Source: Ferrovibrio sp. MS7 (GTDB lineage Bacteria > Pseudomonadota > Alphaproteobacteria > Ferrovibrionales > Ferrovibrionaceae). Taken from it: DNA of 64,000 nt. Each line of letters opens with the position of its first letter. Position 1 is the first letter of the stretch. The notes under the pieces were generated by a model that saw only the letters and a program-made list of their open reading frames with translations, was not told where the DNA came from and ran no database searches. The stretch covers positions 1,082,001-1,146,000 of the forward strand of contig NZ_JBBKBA010000001.1 of the NCBI RefSeq assembly GCF_038404985.1. The letters run 5' to 3'. Shown here one piece after another: positions 62,360 through 64,000 of this stretch. Made by a program: the position numbers and the translations under genes.

Positions 62360-63418
62360 TCAGGCCTTCTTGCGCGCGGCCACGGCATCCTCGGCCCGCT
62401 TCACCAGGTCGGGGCCGATTTCCTTGGTCCACTTCTCGAACACCGGCTTCACCGCCGCCTTGAAGGCATCCTTCTCGGCCGCCGAGAGTTCGGTGACGGT
62501 GACGCCGAAGCCCTTCACCTCCTCGACCAGCGACTGGTCGCCCGGCACCAGGCCCTTGCGGGCGATGGCGATTTCCTGCTTGCCGGCATCCAGCGCCGCC
62601 TGGCGCACGATGTCGCGGTCCTTGGCCGACCAGGAATCGAACACATCCTTGTTGGCGGCGAAGATCAGCGGATCGGCGACATAGCCCCAGCGGGTGACGA
62701 ACTTCTGCGCCAGGTTATGCAGCTTCGCGGCAGTGAAGATATGCAGCGGGTTTTCCTGGCCTTCTACGGCGCCCGAAGCCAGCGCCGGCTGCGCATCGGC
62801 CCAGCTCATCTGGGTCGGGTTGGCGCCCAGCGCGGTGAAGGTGTCGTTGAAGATCGGCGAACCGACAACGCGGAACTTCAGGCCCTTCATGTCGGCGGGG
62901 GTGCGGATCTCACGCTTCGAATTGGTCACTTCGCGGAAGCCGTTCTCGCCCCAGGCCAGCGCCACAACGCCGGACTTCTCCACCAGGCCCATGATCTCCT
63001 TGCCGACCGGACCCTGCACCATGGCGTCGATGCCGGCATGGTCCTGCGCCAGGAAGGGCAGCGAGAACAGGTTGAGCTGTTTGATCTGCGGCGACCAGTT
63101 GATGGTCGAGCCGATGGCGAGGTCGATCACGCCCTGGCGCATGGCGGTGAATTCGCGGGTCTGGTCGCCGCTGACCAGGGCAGCGCCCGGATACATCTTG
63201 ATATTGATGCGGCCCTCGGTGCGCTCACGCACCAGGTTGCCGAGGATCTCGCCGCCCTGGCCCCAGGGGAAGGGCAGGCCGACCACGGTCGAGAGCTTGT
63301 ATTCCGGCTTGTAATTGGCTTGCGCCCAGGCCGGACGCAGACCCACCAGGGCCGGCGCGGCAATGAGGCCGAAGCCGGCGGCGCCGGTCTTGAGCAGGGT
63401 GCGACGGTTAAACTTCAT
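62360..63418 (-). CDS. dctP: TRAP transporter substrate-binding protein (DctP)
   Basis: A 352-residue periplasmic binding protein with a twin-arginine signal peptide (NRRTLLKTGAAGFGLIAAPALVG, residues about 4-26). The mature protein has RTEGRINIKMYPGAALV, GLPFLAQDHAGIDAM-like helices, PADMKGLKFRVVGSPIFNDTFTALGANPTQMSWADAQPAL and AVEGQENPLHIF, all DctP hallmarks; the conserved Arg in KFRV binds the carboxylate of the ligand. A C2-C4 oxoacid or hydroxyacid is probable. Export by the Tat route means the protein may fold before crossing the membrane. Confidence 0.93.
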   Translation of the reverse strand: MKFNRRTLLKTGAAGFGLIAAPALVGLRPAWAQANYKPEYKLSTVVGLPFPWGQGGEILGNLVRERTEGRINIKMYPGAALVSGDQTREFTAMRQGVIDLAIGSTINWSPQIKQLNLFSLPFLAQDHAGIDAMVQGPVGKEIMGLVEKSGVVALAWGENGFREVTNSKREIRTPADMKGLKFRVVGSPIFNDTFTALGANPTQMSWADAQPALASGAVEGQENPLHIFTAAKLHNLAQKFVTRWGYVADPLIFAANKDVFDSWSAKDRDIVRQAALDAGKQEIAIARKGLVPGDQSLVEEVKGFGVTVTELSAAEKDAFKAAVKPVFEKWTKEIGPDLVKRAEDAVAARKKA

Positions 63419-63506
63419 CTCTTGTTTCCTCCGGTTACGGTTCTACTTTTGCCGAAAGCCTTGCACAGCTTCGGCGGCTTTACCAGCCCTGACCGTATTG
63501 GTTCAG

Positions 63507-63536
63507 GGCTTGCACAAATTTACGGCTTGCACAAAT
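63507..63536. repeat. 13-nt direct repeat at the 3' end of the E1-beta gene
   Basis: GGCTTGCACAAAT occurs at 63507-63519 and again at 63524-63536. The right copy covers the last codons of the E1-beta gene, and the left copy is beyond its stop, next to a hairpin (63485-63510). It looks like a small local duplication. Confidence 0.6.
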
Positions 63537-64000
63537 CCCGTGCCCTTGCGGCGATGCGCTCGGGCGTCACCCGCACCTCCGCCTCCAGCAGCGGCGCGTA
63601 GCCCACCGGCAGGCGCTGCCCGCCCAGCCTGGCGACCTTCGCCGTGCCGGCCTCGGCCAGGGTGGCGGCGATTTCGGCGCCGAAGCCGGCCACCTGCACG
63701 GCTTCATGGGCGATCAAAACCCGGCCGGTCTTTTTCGCAGAAGCGAACACCGCTTCGCGGTCCCAAGGCCAGAGCGTGCGCAGGTCGATCACCTCGGCCG
63801 AGATACCGTCGGCAGCCAGCGCGTCGGCGGCTTGCAGCGACCAATGCACGGCGCGGCTCCAGCTCACGATGGTGACGTCTCGGCCCTCGCGGCGGATCGC
63901 GGCGCGGCCTAATTCGGCGGGCGCGGACGTGTCCACCTCGCCTTCCAGGCCCCAGAGTTCCTTATGCTCGAAATAAGTGACGGGGTCGCCGCAATTGATC
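63520..64000 (-). CDS. 2-oxoacid dehydrogenase E1 beta subunit, C-terminal part (continues past window)
   Basis: The last 160 residues of a transketolase-like E1 beta subunit; the 5' end is outside the window. The edge reads NCGDPVTYFEHKELWGLEGEV, followed by AAIRREGRDVTIVSWSRAVHWSL, VIDLRTLWPWD and HEAVQVAGFGAEIAA, the conserved TK C-terminal domain. It would form a thiamine-diphosphate E1 with an alpha subunit that should lie just upstream. Substrate choice (acetoin, pyruvate or branched-chain oxoacids) cannot be told from this part. An ATG-like start at 63936 is internal and not used. Confidence 0.88.
   Translation of the reverse strand, partial: INCGDPVTYFEHKELWGLEGEVDTSAPAELGRAAIRREGRDVTIVSWSRAVHWSLQAADALAADGISAEVIDLRTLWPWDREAVFASAKKTGRVLIAHEAVQVAGFGAEIAATLAEAGTAKVARLGGQRLPVGYAPLLEAEVRVTPERIAARARDLCKP

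Overview
The window is about 64 kb of GC-rich chromosomal DNA with a typical alphaproteobacterial gene set. Indicators are a self-standing F0 operon (atpI-atpB-atpE-atpF'-atpF) without the F1 genes, coaBC-dut, rpmI-rplT-pheST, a TIGR02300-type zinc-ribbon protein, a class II aroA and PAS_5-type proteins. The mix suggests a Rhodospirillales-like organism, but the genus cannot be fixed from this sequence. I see no transposases, integrases, phage genes or CRISPR arrays. Coding density is high, and many genes are coupled by ATGA or GTGA overlaps.

Layout. 0-12 kb: a carboxylate-amine ligase, a transporter/spermidine-synthase fusion, an SDR, coaBC-dut, an Rrf2 regulator with cysK and a MoeB/ThiF protein, three tandem PAS_5-like proteins, a PEP-mutase-family protein and a beta-lactamase-fold hydrolase. 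12-15 kb: the ATP synthase F0 operon with a recognisable promoter/operator and terminator. 15-18 kb: a methyltransferase, a Gfo/Idh/MocA oxidoreductase and a DEAD-box protein that has only its first RecA domain. 18-22.5 kb: rpmI-rplT-pheS-pheT. 22.6-26 kb: a methyltransferase, and speDE behind a leader that can form a long stem. 26-35 kb: tRNA-Ala(GGC), aroA, a heparinase-like protein, rpe, a fatty-acid-hydroxylase-superfamily protein, AlaX and small monooxygenases. 35-39.5 kb: a sulfur-acquisition patch (flavin-dependent monooxygenase, LysR, a shortened TauD-like protein, sulfate-binding protein) with AT-rich intergenic regions. 39.5-49 kb: glyoxylate and 2-hydroxyacid metabolism (LysR, malate synthase G, YdiJ-type FAD/Fe-S dehydrogenase, GntR/FCD regulator, serine-glyoxylate aminotransferase, GlcG-like protein). 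48.5-52 kb: an SDR-fold protein carrying the diagnostic motifs of halohydrin dehalogenases, an amino-acid-type periplasmic binding protein, a YgiN-like monooxygenase and a DAO-type FAD oxidoreductase. 52-60.5 kb: pyrC, then a tight operon joining a periplasmic molybdenum hydroxylase (IorAB type) to soxXYZA, a haloacetate-dehalogenase-like hydrolase and a glutathione transferase, then an SDR. 60.5-64 kb: a TRAP transporter and the 3' part of a 2-oxoacid dehydrogenase E1-beta gene.

The most notable points are the probable halohydrin dehalogenase, the iorAB-soxXYZA-hydrolase-GST operon that lacks soxB and soxCD and has an altered SoxY tail, the candidate structured RNA in front of speDE, and two families of dispersed palindromic repeats placed almost only between convergent genes. 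All functional calls come from reading motifs by eye; no database search was possible.
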